From Eutrigla gurnardus (taxonomy: Eukaryota > Chordata > Actinopteri > Perciformes > Triglidae): a stretch of 64,000 bases of DNA. The notes below the pieces were generated by a model. The model was not told the origin of the DNA. It ran no database searches and saw only the letters and a program-made list of their open reading frames with translations. Positions 1 through 12,700 of the stretch are shown piece by piece; position 1 is the stretch's first letter; every line of letters begins with the position of its first letter. The position numbers and the translations under genes were made by a program. The DNA lies in assembly GCA_963514095.1 (NCBI GenBank), contig OY741282.1:13726347-13790346 (forward strand), given 5' to 3'.

Positions 1-3000
1 AGGACGTGATCCATGGTGCCGTAGTCAAACGCCTCCTTGATATCCAGGAAAAAGTTCTCCTTGTCTGGGCTGATGGCCCGCATCAACTTAGTGATGTTGT
101 TGGAGTACAGAGTGCTGGACTGTGTTGGCAAACGGCTGGGCAGGTCTGTGTAGCCGATATGGGTCACTCCCTAACAATTTAAGAGAAATGAAATTACAAC
201 AACCCGCAAAAGAAACCAAACAACACATTTTGGTAAGGGGGTGAAGATATGCGCTGACCCTGTGTATTGACAACTCTCCAGGTACTGTGGTCTCAATGTT
301 TCCTCCGGCCTCAGCAGCCAAGTCCACCACCACTGAGCCATCTTTCATGCTCTCTATCATCGGTTTGGTGATCAGGATGGGTGCACGCCTGCCTACAATG
401 TTACAATGGAAACAACGACATCAAGGCTGCATTATTACAACTACTGTGGACAAATGGCCATACTGAGTGTACAAAAACTATTGAAACCAACAGAGTAATG
501 GAACCATGACAAAACCAGGAACAAGTCGACCTCAGGGCATTTCACAGATTTCCAATGATGTCTAACACATGGAAATCTGATAGGAAGTTGTGGCCAGCTG
601 GATGTATGCTTCTCTGAAAACCGTTCACTGAGAAAACTGGCCTGAAAGATTTGCAAATCTCACCTCACCTCACCTCACCTCACCTCACCTGGTAAGAAAG
701 GAAACACAATGGTGCTCATTTGCATCTCACTCAGATAAGCCCTCCCCCCTACAGATGTCACTCAGTGATATCTGGTATCTGTTCTGTTCTGGTAAAGAAA
801 TGTTTACTGTGTATTTCACACGTCTCTTGCATTCTGTGATATTCCAGATATTCCATGTCCTTTCGTTTGTTTGCCTCAGCAATGTATCCTTCACTTTTTT
901 CATTTAGAGTCAGTGTTTACGCTGTGCATGAGTCTGTGCATACCAGGGATAAGAGCAGTGGTGACGACAATGTCCACCTCCTGACACTGTTTGGCAAACA
1001 GCTTCATCTCCGCCTCTATGAACTCCTTCGACATTTCCTTGGCGTAGCCTCCCTGACCCTCTCCCGACTCCTTGAAGTCCACCTCCAGGGGCTCAGCGCC
1101 CAGAGATTTAAACTGCTCCAGAGCTGCAGCTCTAGGAGAGGGAGGAGAGGAGATGTCTTGGTCAGAAAGAAGGGAAATATCTCTGCTTGACTGGAAATAC
1201 AACAGTCACTTTATTTGTCCTTAAAACTACACACAGACATAAACGGACCTCAGTTGCTCATGGCACAATGGTGAAATTGATTTCTTTATTAAAACAACGC
1301 AAGTCATTTAAAGAGTGTTTGTTGCCCCCAGGACTGGAATCATGAGGATTATATTTTATTCAATATTCTACTAGTATAAAACCAAAAACAAACCTGGTAT
1401 CAAAGCCTCTGACAATAGCTCCCATGGCCCTGGCAGAACCAGCCGCTGCCAATCCAGCCACTCCTCCTCCAATGATCAGAACCTAGTCACATACACATGC
1501 ATGACATAGTTAGTGATGACCAGAACAGTGACTTAGCATGTTTAAACTGCAAGTGATACATTCATACTGATGATAAAATGATTTGCCAATGAAAGAAACA
1601 CCAACTGCAGGAACACTCAAATGACTTACCTTTGCAGGGGGCACTTTTCCAGCTGCTGTGATCTGTCCGGTGAAAAAGCGGCCAAAGTTGTTAGCTGCTA
1701 GCACAACTGCCTTGTACCTGAAATGACGAAGAGGAAAACAAAGAAAGAAATAAAACGAAAGAAAGAAAATGTGGTTGCTCACCATCTGTCCAGCAATATT
1801 GCAGATCTGCATTATTGCCAACACCATGTACATACCCGGCGATGTTCGCCATGGAGCTCAGTGCATCGTAACCCTGGGCGATGGTGACTCGAGGCACCTG
1901 ATCCATAGCCAGGACAGTGGCATTCTTCTGGGATAGCATGTCCATCAGCTCGGGGTTCTGAGCCGGGTAGATGAAGCTGATCAAAGTGGCCGCGTCCTTC
2001 ATCATCTCCACCTCATGGATACCCAAGTCTGGGTTGAAAACGGGAGCACGAACCTGGAAGCAGAGATAATTGTGCAAAAAGATCAGACCAGGCGGAACAT
2101 GAGAGAGAAAGTAAAGAAAATATTCCACTAAAAGCTGTACACGTAAAAAGGTAGAATGTACTATTAAATCTCTTCAACCTAGGGAGAAGCAGATAGTGTG
2201 AAAGGACGTCCAATTTAGACAAAAAAAAAGCAAAAAGCCAGATTGTGCATGAACATATCTGCAATAAATCCACTGACTAAGTAACCCCAACCTTATTTAC
2301 TTCCTCATCTCTCTCCCTGGCCTTGGTGAACTAGCAAACACTCCACCTCTTGTTCCCTCTCCACCCTCCACTTCAATCCTACCTTAACCAGCACATCAGA
2401 TGCCAAGACATCTTTAACGTCTTTAATTGTTGCTCCAGCCGCAGTGTAGTGTTCGTCATTGAACTTGGAAGGCTCTCCAGCTCCGGACTCCACGACGACG
2501 TTGAAGCCCTGTTTGATGAGCGCCTGGACACCAGCGGGAGAAATCGCCACGCGGCGCTCATTCTGGAAGATTTCTTTGGGAACGCCGACTGTGAGTTTTG
2601 AGTAGGAAATACCTGCAGAGGTGAAGAGAAACAATAGAGGAATTTTATCATATAAAAGATAAAACATCAAAGTAAAATAGTCTATCAGGCAGACAAATCT
2701 CCTCAAGAAGCGGCCATAAGCGGAGTTTAAACACTGTACTACATGTGGTTAGGGCTTTGTAGGCAGACAGACAAGGTCAGTGTCCAGCAACAGCAGTACC
2801 AGTCTACAGCCATGTCAGACCTATAGCTGAGGTTGATGGGAATATTTTAGTTGTAGTATTTGTAGGTATTTGGTAATAAACCAAAGTTTTCTCTGCAAAT
2901 GTTCAAATTTGTTAGGTAGATATGAGAATATACATCAATGCTTTAAAACTTGGACAAAGTCATTAAGGCTTTATCCTCTTATCTGACCAAATGCCGCTGT

Positions 3001-5005
3001 CATCTGACTCAACATGTGTAAGAACAAAACGGAAACTTACAATGACAATGAATTTGGTAAAAGTCAGATAAGAATTTAAACATCGAGACAATGAGTAGGG
3101 CAACTGCACTCGACTATCATTATGTCAGCCTGTTAATTCTGTACTCCAATTCAGGTCTAGTACCAAAGCGACAGGCAGGTCACATGTTGCGTCACTCCTA
3201 TGGAAAATTCCACTGCAGCTCTTTCCCTCCGTGTCCTTGTCTACACATAAACATGTGAGCCTCTGACGGGCTGCCTTTCCTCTCACCCTGCTGTGCCGAC
3301 CCTTCTTTTGTTTTCTAAAAAAATGCCAGACATTTGATTACAGTTCTATAAATTCATGGCCATCATATTACAAAGGTGCAGTTCCGATTAGGTTCAAATT
3401 AGGTGTGAATATAAACTAGTGGTGCCCTGTAACGGCCCGGTAAGTGTGCATGGGAACAGACAGCTCTATATAGGTAGCATCTGCTAACCAGAAAGCATAA
3501 TAACTGTATGTCATCACACTAATAACACTAACAGAAAACTCCAGTACATCTGAGTTGACAGTGCTTGCAAGTTTGAGAATGCCCGTCTCTTCCTACAGCA
3601 CAGTGTCCTCTTTTCCATAAATCCAGCCTCACACCAATACTGTATGTCTATAGGCTCCCTAGAGGTCAGAGGTCACAAGCACATATACATCGAGCTGCGT
3701 CTTCCTCTACGGGTCTGTAAGCTGATACTTGTGTCTCCAGAATAGATGCTGCCAGCTGTTACTGACATGCATGTGTGCAAGCATGTCAGCGTGAACCAAG
3801 TCACAAGTACTCGTTACCAACACCCACCCACAGTTAGAGAGAGACATCGGCACAATCGTGAACCCAGCAAACAGACACGAAGCACCTGCAACCAGCTGGT
3901 ACTGGCTTGCACGGTACACACAGAGAGACAGAAACACCTCCTGCCTGCTACAGGAAAATAGAGACTAATGCCTGAGGGCTGCAGTGTCCTAAAGATGACC
4001 TTGGGACTCCAAGCACATGCAGGTAGCAACGCTGACCACTACAGTAAACTTTTAAAGTCTACTTTGTTTTATTTATCTTTACTTTACTTAAACAGGGGAA
4101 CTACAACAAAGAAGGGATTAAAAAGCATCCCAAAAAAAGAATTAATTAATTGGTAGAGCGTCTCTCTACAGCATTTGTGGATGACCATGACAGATTCGTT
4201 TCACTAGTTGTCAAGGCCATTAGTGTAACAGTGCACTTCTATCGCAGAGCATTAACATTTTGACAAGTTTATATAATGAGTATGTTGCCACCTGCTATTT
4301 AGCACCTGATACACAAGTCCATGAGAATGCACACAGAAGCTACAGGTGGCTTTCATGTTGCTATCAGTAGTAGAATGTGCACCTCTAGCTTTGTCACACA
4401 AGCAACCCATATATAGCACTATTGCTATCTAGGACATTTATATCTAGGTTAAAAATCCTCGAGGCTAACATCTAAGACTGTCAGGTGTATGAATATTTTC
4501 TGAGTCAGTTCAAACATGCTGTTCAACACATGAGCATCCTGAAACAAACATTTAAATGACTAAATACTAATCACTCAGTTACAGATGGTAGCTGGAAGCT
4601 GGAAAAGACAAATGTCGCTGTGACACTGGGAGAGTGTGTTACCATTACAACCCCTAGGTTTTCTATGTATACTGTTGATACAAGATCCACGTTGTTATTA
4701 ACCTTCTGTCACAGTGTAGTTCACAAGACCATGTGACCTCAGTGGAGATCCTTCATTACTACTTCTATGCATTACTACTCTAGGTCACTTTTTGCATCAA
4801 CATTGTGTTGCTTTCTATTGACAGTTTGTCTAAATGTGTACTGTATCTCACCTGGACTGGCACATCGTCCCAGAGCTTGATGGGTCCTGAAAAAGCGGAG
4901 GCATGATGATTTGATAGCACTGCTTCTCTGCAACTTCCCACAGGAAACACTGCTGAACACCGGCGCCGAGCAGCTGGCCGCCACAACACGTAGGAGGCTC
5001 GCCAT
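1..5005 (-). CDS. nnt: NAD(P) transhydrogenase, mitochondrial; 5' part, runs off left edge
   Basis: Proton-translocating transhydrogenase of the inner mitochondrial membrane, which makes NADPH from NADH. Coding exons, in transcription order: 5005-4852, 2612-2383, 2053-1836, 1717-1630, 1482-1394, 1131-944, 392-259 and 170-1 (open at the edge). Phases join without a break for about 423 of the roughly 1086 residues usual in the family. The start ATG is at 5005-5003 in a good context (ACCATGG). It opens an arginine- and serine-rich presequence (MASLLRVVAASC...) typical of mitochondrial import. The rest is the NAD(H)-binding domain I: LTVGVPKEIFQNERRVA near residue 58, AMDQVPRVTIAQGYDALSSM near 180, and the Rossmann loop VLIIGGGVAGLAAAGSARAM near 230. 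The membrane part and the NADP domain lie outside the window. A non-coding 5' exon is likely upstream. No frameshift or stop was seen. Confidence 0.96.
661..690. repeat. Pentanucleotide (CACCT)6 array in an nnt intron
   Basis: Six perfect copies of CACCT lie in the intron between nnt exons 944-1131 and 259-392. Read on the nnt sense strand the unit is AGGTG, so the array presents AG|GTGAG, a strong splice-donor consensus, every five bases. Confidence 0.9.
2613..4851. other. Large nnt intron, no other gene seen
   Basis: This is the intron between the presequence exon and the second coding exon of nnt. I read both strands and saw only short chance ORFs, with no conserved exon, RNA gene or recognisable transposon. 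Confidence 0.6.
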
Positions 5006-5053
5006 GGTGCACACACACCCGACACTCACACACCAGGACAGACAGCAGCTCTC
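5006..5053 (-). other. nnt: nnt 5' untranslated part of the start-codon exon
   Basis: The start-codon exon extends upstream to a plausible acceptor (CCCCAG then GAGAGC on the minus strand) at 5054-5055. Exon 5005-4852 is therefore probably exon 2 of the transcript, with about 48 bases of leader. The inference is from splice consensus only. Confidence 0.5.
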
Positions 5054-6764
5054 CTGGGGAAGAGACAAGTGAATGATGAGGGCACCAGCAGAGAGAGGGG
5101 GGTTATGGGTAAAACAAATAACACGAGGATGAAGGTTTGTGAATGAGAAAGGGAACATATCTGTGCATCCATCTCTCTCTCCATCATTAACAGCCTTCAA
5201 TTCAAATGAATTTACTCTCACCTTTGAAAAAGTATGTAATTGACACTTTGGTTAGTGACATATGTACATTTGTCTCATTTTCAACCATACTTTAACAACA
5301 TTGAGGAATCAGCCAAGTTGCAGTGACAGTAAAGAGCACGAGGAACAACATGTTTACTTTAGGGGGAGATAAAAGAACTGGGATAGACTAGGATAGCTTG
5401 GCTGGTGTAGAAGGGTTTGAACTGGAATTAACTGGCAATAATGAGTAAAGAGACCATTTGAGTTTAACGGTCAAAAAGCTTCAATCTGAGGTGGAAAACT
5501 AAATCAATAGATGACACACAAACTCATTAATGGTGAAACTGGAGGGGAAATGATCAAGGGGTCAATTAATTAATAAAAAAAATTGCCTAATAATAATTAA
5601 TATGATAATCAAATAATAATTAAGGCAGTTAATTAGGGGGAACATTTTCGTTTTTTTTTTCTTTAATTCTAAATTAAATGTTTGACTTTTGGACTCTTAG
5701 GAACTTGAACATGTTTCAATATTGTTTGACATTTTATAGACAAATTATTACAAAGGCACAATAAAATGTATAAAACAGAACCTACTTGAAAGACTTTAAT
5801 GTTGTTGAGTGAAAGGATCAATATATCAATATATCATTGCTTCTAATAATAATCATGACCAGATCATAGCATACAGCAGGTCTGTAAACAGTTTGAAAGT
5901 TTGAATGAAAGGTTGTCAATTAGGTCATGTCAATTATTCTTTAGCAATTTAGTTAAAATTAGTGGTTGACATAAAAAAAAAACAGAAAACAAATAAAAGC
6001 AGCACAACTATTTTTTTGTTTGAAAGCAGACTTGAACGACTTAAAAATTATACAAAATATAATAAAACTCTCATATAGAGAACAGCAGCAAAAACGAGCT
6101 GTTTGTAGAGCAAAGAGTATAAACACCAATGTTATTGATTTCAGTGCAGCGTGGGTGTGTTGCGTTCAGGACTCTTATTTCATGTCAGAAAAACGAAATT
6201 AAAACTACCACGTCATCAAAAAGTATCTCAGTCTTAAAATACGAGTTAGCCCAGATTCAGTTGACATTTAGCTAAAATTATAACTTATAAAAAAGCATGA
6301 ACACGGCATCATATTACAAACGCGCGATGATTTGACCTGAACCCAGGTCAGGACATGAACGTCTCTCAACCCCTCCAGCTCACGGCTTCTTTAACGTTCA
6401 TGACCCAATAAAATGCCAATAAAACACAACGCCTTCTTTTGGGGCTACACTGACTCACAACTGGGTGTCATCCAGATAAAATAAATCGGTAAAGCCGGGG
6501 GTTTAAACGTGCTTTCGCTGCTCAATGCCGTTTCCCTGCGAGTCACAGATAAACAACGATAATGATATCTGCCACTTGTCTCCCATTGTCTGCTATATTT
6601 GGAAGCTAACGGACGCTAGCTAACGATTTAGCCCGCTAATACACACGTCTCGCGCGCGAAGGCGACCCAAAAAGCCGCCTACACGCGCACAGCGATGCAA
6701 AAGCAAACACACGCACGGTGAAAAGTGTAGAATGGGAAAGTTAGCGGCGGACAACTCTACTGAC
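5054..6764. other. Probable nnt first intron (5' UTR intron)
   Basis: AT-rich sequence between the proposed leader exons of nnt. It contains an imperfect AT-rich palindrome near 5580-5630 (TAATAATTAA-type arms) and no coding potential beyond short chance ORFs. Confidence 0.45.
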
Positions 6765-6860
6765 CTTTGCAAAAACAACAGTCCCGGCTCTGTGCAGCAC
6801 ACAGGCGAACTCTCCGTCGACCCGGAAGGTGTCCGGTGAACGCGGCTGACATCGGCATAT
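6765..6860 (-). promoter_or_regulatory. nnt: Probable nnt first non-coding exon and GC-rich promoter
   Basis: On the minus strand a donor (GCAAAG then GTCAGT) at 6764-6763 closes a possible leader exon. The surrounding 6600-6850 stretch is markedly richer in CG dinucleotides than the flanking AT-rich DNA, as expected for a housekeeping mitochondrial gene. The transcription start was not located; the upper boundary is approximate. Confidence 0.4.
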
Positions 6861-6951
6861 AATTGGATCATATGTGGTGATGATTTTGACGCATGAGACT
6901 TGATGACTTCTGATGTGCTGTCACTGACGAGGCATAATGAAGTTACACTGC

Positions 6952-6988
6952 AGCCTGCACAGTATGCAGCTTGCATACTGTGCAGGCT
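6952..6988. repeat. Perfect 17-bp inverted repeat with 3-base loop
   Basis: Arms at 6952-6968 (AGCCTGCACAGTATGCA) and 6972-6988 are exact reverse complements around the loop GCT. A second pair, CTGTCAC near 6919 and GTGACAG near 7002, could close an outer stem. It lies just upstream of nnt. Function unknown. Confidence 0.85.
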
Positions 6989-7754
6989 ATACTGTTTTGG
7001 TGACAGTTGTCATATTTTTTTTTTTTAATGTTATCCATAACATGATCAGTTACAGCTTTATTATGCACTGTCTAAAAAGTTTTGCTGGAAAACACATGCA
7101 CGACTTGATTTTCAACAAACCACGCAAATTCATATGGAAATTATACGTATTAATTAATGAGCAGCACATATACGTGTATTCTAGTATTTCAGAAATGGCG
7201 TCCCAAAACTTAGTGACTATGCAACTCTGTAAACTCCCACTGAGGAGCGCTCTTTTACCATTTTAGATCCACCACTGTTTTTGGTCAAACGAATAATTCT
7301 GCTTCTACAAGCCACGACGTGATACATATCCTTTATACTAAATGTACTATAAAAAGTGTACAGATTTCACATCCACATTGCACAGCATCCTCGCCCTTTG
7401 AGACTGTCACTAGTGCAGATAATCACACTGCAATCAGCTATTCAGTCATTTGGATGGTGGTGTGAGATCATTTGAATCAATAGATGTTATCAGAGCATGT
7501 GTAATCTCAGGCATCACGTCATGATTAACAGATGTGGGCTAGTAGGATTCCAGACTCTTTCACAGTACTAGCAATGGCACAATTGTTCAAATACAAAACA
7601 CAATACTTTATTTATGCAAAATTGTGTTCCTGTGCTTTTCCGGACACATGGAAGGTGGTTGGCTTGCTTTTAACTGTAAATCTAATTAAAAAGTAGCATT
7701 GGGACAGAATCGGTGTTGACACTCATTTTACCTATGTACTGTATACATCATATA

Positions 7755-7815
<61 letters not shown>

Positions 7816-7825
7816 ACACACACAC
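7755..7825. repeat. Compound microsatellite (CT)n(CA)n
   Basis: About 13 CT units run directly into about 22 CA units, with a single CA to TA interruption near 7810. Confidence 0.95.
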
Positions 7826-9211
7826 TGATCATCTGGTTCTATTTATCAGGCTCAGAGAGTGGAATGTATTGTTGCTACGCATGTTTCTCATTTCAGCTTT
7901 TCACCCTCAAGACAGCTCTTCTAATTATAGTTTTCTTTGATTCCTAAACTCTTTTTTATTTCTCCTTCTCCCCCAGTGACATTAAAACTATAAATACAAC
8001 CAAAAAATGTGATCGTAATGTCCCTCAACCTCACTCTCTTTGTATCATATCACTAGTTGCATGTCCATCTTTTGTTTAAAATCTGTCTCTCTTTCTCTTC
8101 ACACCATGTGTTTTTTCTTTGTTATTACTTTGAAAATCAAGGATAGAATTATTTACTTCAAAAAGGAGCAAACAATAGAAACCTGGAACCATTCTGTTCC
8201 CATATGAATTTTATTAGGACTGATTCATCTCACTGCTGTCAACTTAACTTTTTGTTTTTGCTTGATGTTTATGCTCCAACATGCTGTTTATTATTCCCTC
8301 AATTACAGAATGTATTAAAAGAGTATTGGTGTACTTTTTATTTTACAATATAATAACTTTTATCTTTCGCACACCTAAAAAGTCCTAGGTTTTTTTTTTT
8401 TTGGACATCTAAATGTTCAATATGTTACTCACAAAAAAAAGCTGCACATCAAATAGTCACGGTTATGTTTGCAGGTTTGTGGAGTCTTGTGGTTTTATGC
8501 TAATCTTAGTTGTTTAAAGGGTTCTTGGATTCCTGTGGGAATTGATGGTTGAGATGGTTGTGCATTAAGTGATAATAAATAGTTTCCGGCTTTGGTTTAT
8601 TGTGGTTGGTGGAGGATTTATTAGGGCAGTACAGTGGGAGGGATGAATACCTTTTTCCTTGCAGAAAGCTATCAGGGTCAACTCGCTTGAGGGCACATTT
8701 GCCTCAGTTTCACATCTTGGAACAAGGAGGTGTGCTGCGTCTTTTAGCCTGTCTGGGTTATTTATGGTCCCATCCTCCAGTTGAACAAATGACTCTAAAC
8801 CTAACTGCGAGAACTCTAATCTCCCACTTTTACTCCGTCATTCTGTCCACACTCAGTTTGTCCGCCCCTCCTCCACCTTGTGTGAGGCAGCCTGCAATAG
8901 TCAGCGCCCGTCTCTGATGGATAGTGACAGATGTTAAAACACAAATCAAATACAATCAATCTTCACCAGGTTTAATAATGCAAGTCATTTGATCCTTGCG
9001 GGGTTATTGTCTCTTCACTTGCCCCACTTGGGAGGGAGGTCAGAGGTCAGGATCAGCCTCTCGGCAGCACCCCTGAAGCAGGTAAGTCTGCTGATCAAAG
9101 ACAAAGCAGGGCAGGTGTCCTCACTCAACAATGTGTCTGCTTTGTCACGTGAGAGATTGTTTTTCTGGTCATAATGGACTTCAGACCAGTCAGCTGTGAG
9201 ACAAAAGAGGC

Positions 9212-9213
<2 letters not shown>

Positions 9214-9245
<32 letters not shown>

Positions 9246-9272
9246 GAATGTGTGTGTGCGTTTGTGTGTGTG

Positions 9273-9308
<36 letters not shown>
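9214..9308. repeat. Compound microsatellite (CA)n-(TG)n-(GA)n
   Basis: A run of CA (about 9214-9242) is followed within a few bases by TG runs (about 9250-9273) and then a GA run (about 9274-9308). The CA and TG parts are complementary and could fold back on each other. The tract lies about 480-570 bases upstream of the CCDC80-like start codon. Confidence 0.92.
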
Positions 9309-9315
<7 letters not shown>

Positions 9316-9786
9316 CAAGAAAATGCTTTGAAGTCCCAGAAAATTCCAGGAGTTTCCTGTTAACGATCCCGGGCTGTAATGTGAACCAGGAGTGTGCAAG
9401 GAGAAGGAAGTCTCCCCGGCCAGTGTCTCTCTGCTGGTGAGAGGCAAACATCACTGCAGTCTTTGCCGTCCTTTTACCCTACACATTCACGTCAGATTGG
9501 CTCCACCTGCTTTACTTTTTTTTTTTAAGGATACAAGAATTATTCCATTCTTAATAGGGGTTTTTGCATTTGGATTCAACGCATGGAGGTTTCTCAGATT
9601 TGACGATCTAGAGCGTCTAAAAAAACCCTAAAATCACGTTTTAAACAGCTGGCTGGATCCATCTGTTTCAGATGCAACACTGCTGCCCGCGACCTTGCAC
9701 AAATGTGTTTTTTAATCAGAGGAGGATTTGTGAGCCGCTAACCTGCTCCAGCTGAGCGACAAACCCAACCACTCGACTGTGCAAGG

Positions 9787-12700
9787 ATGTGTCATTTCTC
9801 CAGGTCACACCGGCCTCTGCTGTTGCTTGCTGCCCTGTGGGGCCTCAGTTACCCGGGTTTGCTCAGCGCCTGGCCGGGCATCAGTCGCAGCAAGCCCAAG
9901 GATCAGCTGGTGGACCCGAATGTAAGGGACTGGGGGGACTATTCAGACCTCCCTCCGGGCATCGAGCAGGGGTTGGGGCTGGAGGAAGAACATGAAGACA
10001 ACAGGGGTGTGGGAGAGTCCTCGTCCAGCCTGGCTCCGGAGCTGGACTTCCTGGCTGATTTTGCAGGTAAGAAAAAGGAACCGATCAGCTGATGTATCTA
10101 CTTGTCTGTTAACCAACTTATGGTAAGCCCTCCCCTCTTCTCCTCTTCAGGTAAAAAGCGACTGTGGGTGATAACAGCACCATCAAACAGTGACAACTAC
10201 CTTCGTATGATGGAGAAACAGCTAGAAGACATGGGACAGGTACTGTACTCATTTATTTTATTTTCAGATACACCTTTTAGAGATTTTTTTTCACACGTGG
10301 GGGAAAAAAAACAAAGGAATTACACTAAAAAAACAGCCCTCTTGCTTTCTCTTTTGTGTCTCTTTCCATGTCTCAGAAAGGGCTGAACTGCCATCTAGCG
10401 GAAAGAGACACATTCATCATCACCATCATCCAGAACGCCATGATGGAAGGGCGAATCCAGAAAACCACTTTCCAAGGAGACGCCACAGTAGAGAGCGTGG
10501 ACCCTGACACAGTTAGCAAACTGCTGCACTACCTGGAGCTCAACAGCCAGGTAACCGGTTCGTCCCTCAATAATATATTCACAGCCCATTTGAATTATTG
10601 ATTTTATCACATATTTGACCTGTAGTTTTAATCGTTTATCAATATTTTCAGGAGCAAGGGTTCACCATGCTGGTTGTGAAGAAGAATCTTCGGGTCAGTG
10701 AGCGCTTCCCTTATCCGGTCCGCGTCGAGGCGGTGTTGGAGCTCATTGATCAGTTCCCCGTGAGGAAGCTGGAGAAGATGACCAGAAAAGGATCCAACTT
10801 GAGGTCCCACTACACCACTGTCTCATTCACTGTACTGATAGAGGAGGGAGGGGGAATTTTACAAGTTCCTTCAGTACCTTTTTAATTTAAAGTGGTGCTT
10901 TTTGACCTTAATCTTAAATTTTGGATGTTTATAGAAGTTGGGTGTGCATTTTGTTTGAAGTTACGGGGGGAAAATCTACACAAATCCTCTTAGACAAAAT
11001 GTTTTTTTTTTTTCATTCAGGTGTAAAACCACTAAAAAGAAGGTTGTGATGAAAAGAAAAAGGATGAAGAAGAAGATAGTGCTGAGCCCTCAGAGGCGAG
11101 GGAATCTGACATCTGTTGTGGCATTACAAAGGAGACCTCCCCTGGACAAAAAAGCTGCCCTGAAGAGTAAAATCCAGGACATACTGAGTGGACGCTCCAG
11201 GTTTGTCATCCGTAAGGTGCCTACCGCGGGGTCCACCAGGGGAAAGGACTCGAGTCGGACCTCTTTTAACGAACGGACCAGAACCCACAGCCCTCCATCT
11301 GTGCCAAAGAGCAACGAACAAGTGAAGAAAGACAGGTGCCATCTTCTTATTTCACTTTTTCAAACATGCTGTAGTGGATGAAAGAGTGCAGATGTTTAAG
11401 CCCTGTTTAGATTTTGTGTTCCCATCTGGTAGGTCATGCTTCCTCATCCATTTGCAGCGGACAGAGGTGTTTCTTTTAGTGCTGGATGAACATCAAAGTG
11501 AGTTTTTTTTCCTCTCCTTCTGCAGACCCGACTCGCCCGTGGAAGAAGGGAAGGAAACACATGGAGGGAAAAACAGTGAAGATAAACAACAGCAGAATTT
11601 AAAGGATGACACGCAGGAGAGACAGAGCTCTAAGAAAAAGGGTAAAGGGAAAAAAGGGAAGAAAGGGAAAGGAAAAGGTAAAAAGTCCAATGGAGAGGCC
11701 AGCGAGAAGGATAAAACAGCCCTGAAGGAGTTTTTGGACAGTTTAAAGGGGACAAGAAGGTTAATGGTAAGAACGTTTTTTGCATCCTATTGTTTTCCCT
11801 TTTTTTTTTTATCTGCACCAGATGGGTACGTTCCAATCCATTTGGACTGATGTGTGTGTCTGTTCGTGTGTTTTCCTCGTGCTAGTTGATCTCAACGCCC
11901 AGCAGAGACGCAGCGCTGTATATCCAGCAGAAAGACGACAGCGAGAAGCAACAATGTGACCTCGCCATTAGGAAGATCACCGTGGCAACCATTGTGGGAG
12001 AGGGAAGTGACGCCGCGCTCACGCTGCAACACCACCAGCTCGGTAGGGAATGCTTGTACACGTTTGTGTGTCTGTGTGTGTGTGTGTGTGATTTTATTTG
12101 TTTGAAAATTTGCGTCTAAAACATTTGGTGCTATTGGATAATGGGTCCGAAACTTTCCAAGTTACTTCAGCATATTTTCAAAAAATTCAGCTGCTGCTTT
12201 TTGATTGTGCCACGGTTTAAATGCTGTGGTTACTTCTGGCTTTCACGAGCAGCTGAATATTTTAATGATTGTCCATAAAAAGCTATGGTGCTCAGAGCTA
12301 AATGATAACACATCTTAGTTTAGTTATCATGCTAACATGCGCTAAATTAACGGTAATCGAGGACTAAAGCTGTGGCTGATGGGAATGTCGTTTGTTTTGT
12401 AGATATTCGGCCATAAAACCAAAGTACTGGAATCCCACAGCAGCCGTGCAATAAATACTGTCCTTGAAGGTTGTAAGGTTCATATTTGTTCAGAGCTGGG
12501 GATTCAACATAATGGTTGTTATGAGTCACCGGTCATGCTGGTGTGGTTGTATTGGTTTGCATTACACTGAGGTTGCTTTATGCAGACACATTAATTCCTG
12601 TATTTCAGAGTCGGAGCAGCCACTCAGTGACCAATCAGAACGTTTCTCAGATCCAGGCCTGATCTCTCTGTTGAGGGCGGAGCTTGGCCTGTCATCCTCT

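Larger units (their letters stand above)
6989..9786. other. Intergenic region between nnt and the CCDC80-like gene
   Basis: The two genes are transcribed away from each other across this stretch. Apart from microsatellites at 7755-7825 and 9214-9308 I saw no exon, RNA gene or recognisable transposon. The leader and promoter of the CCDC80-like gene must lie toward the right end, but I could not place a TATA box or start site. Confidence 0.55.

Noticed and set aside
6620..6976. 118-aa minus-strand ORF in the nnt promoter
   Set aside because: Overlaps the CG-rich promoter and hairpin. Cys/Ser-rich chance reading frame, replaced by a non-coding leader exon interpretation.
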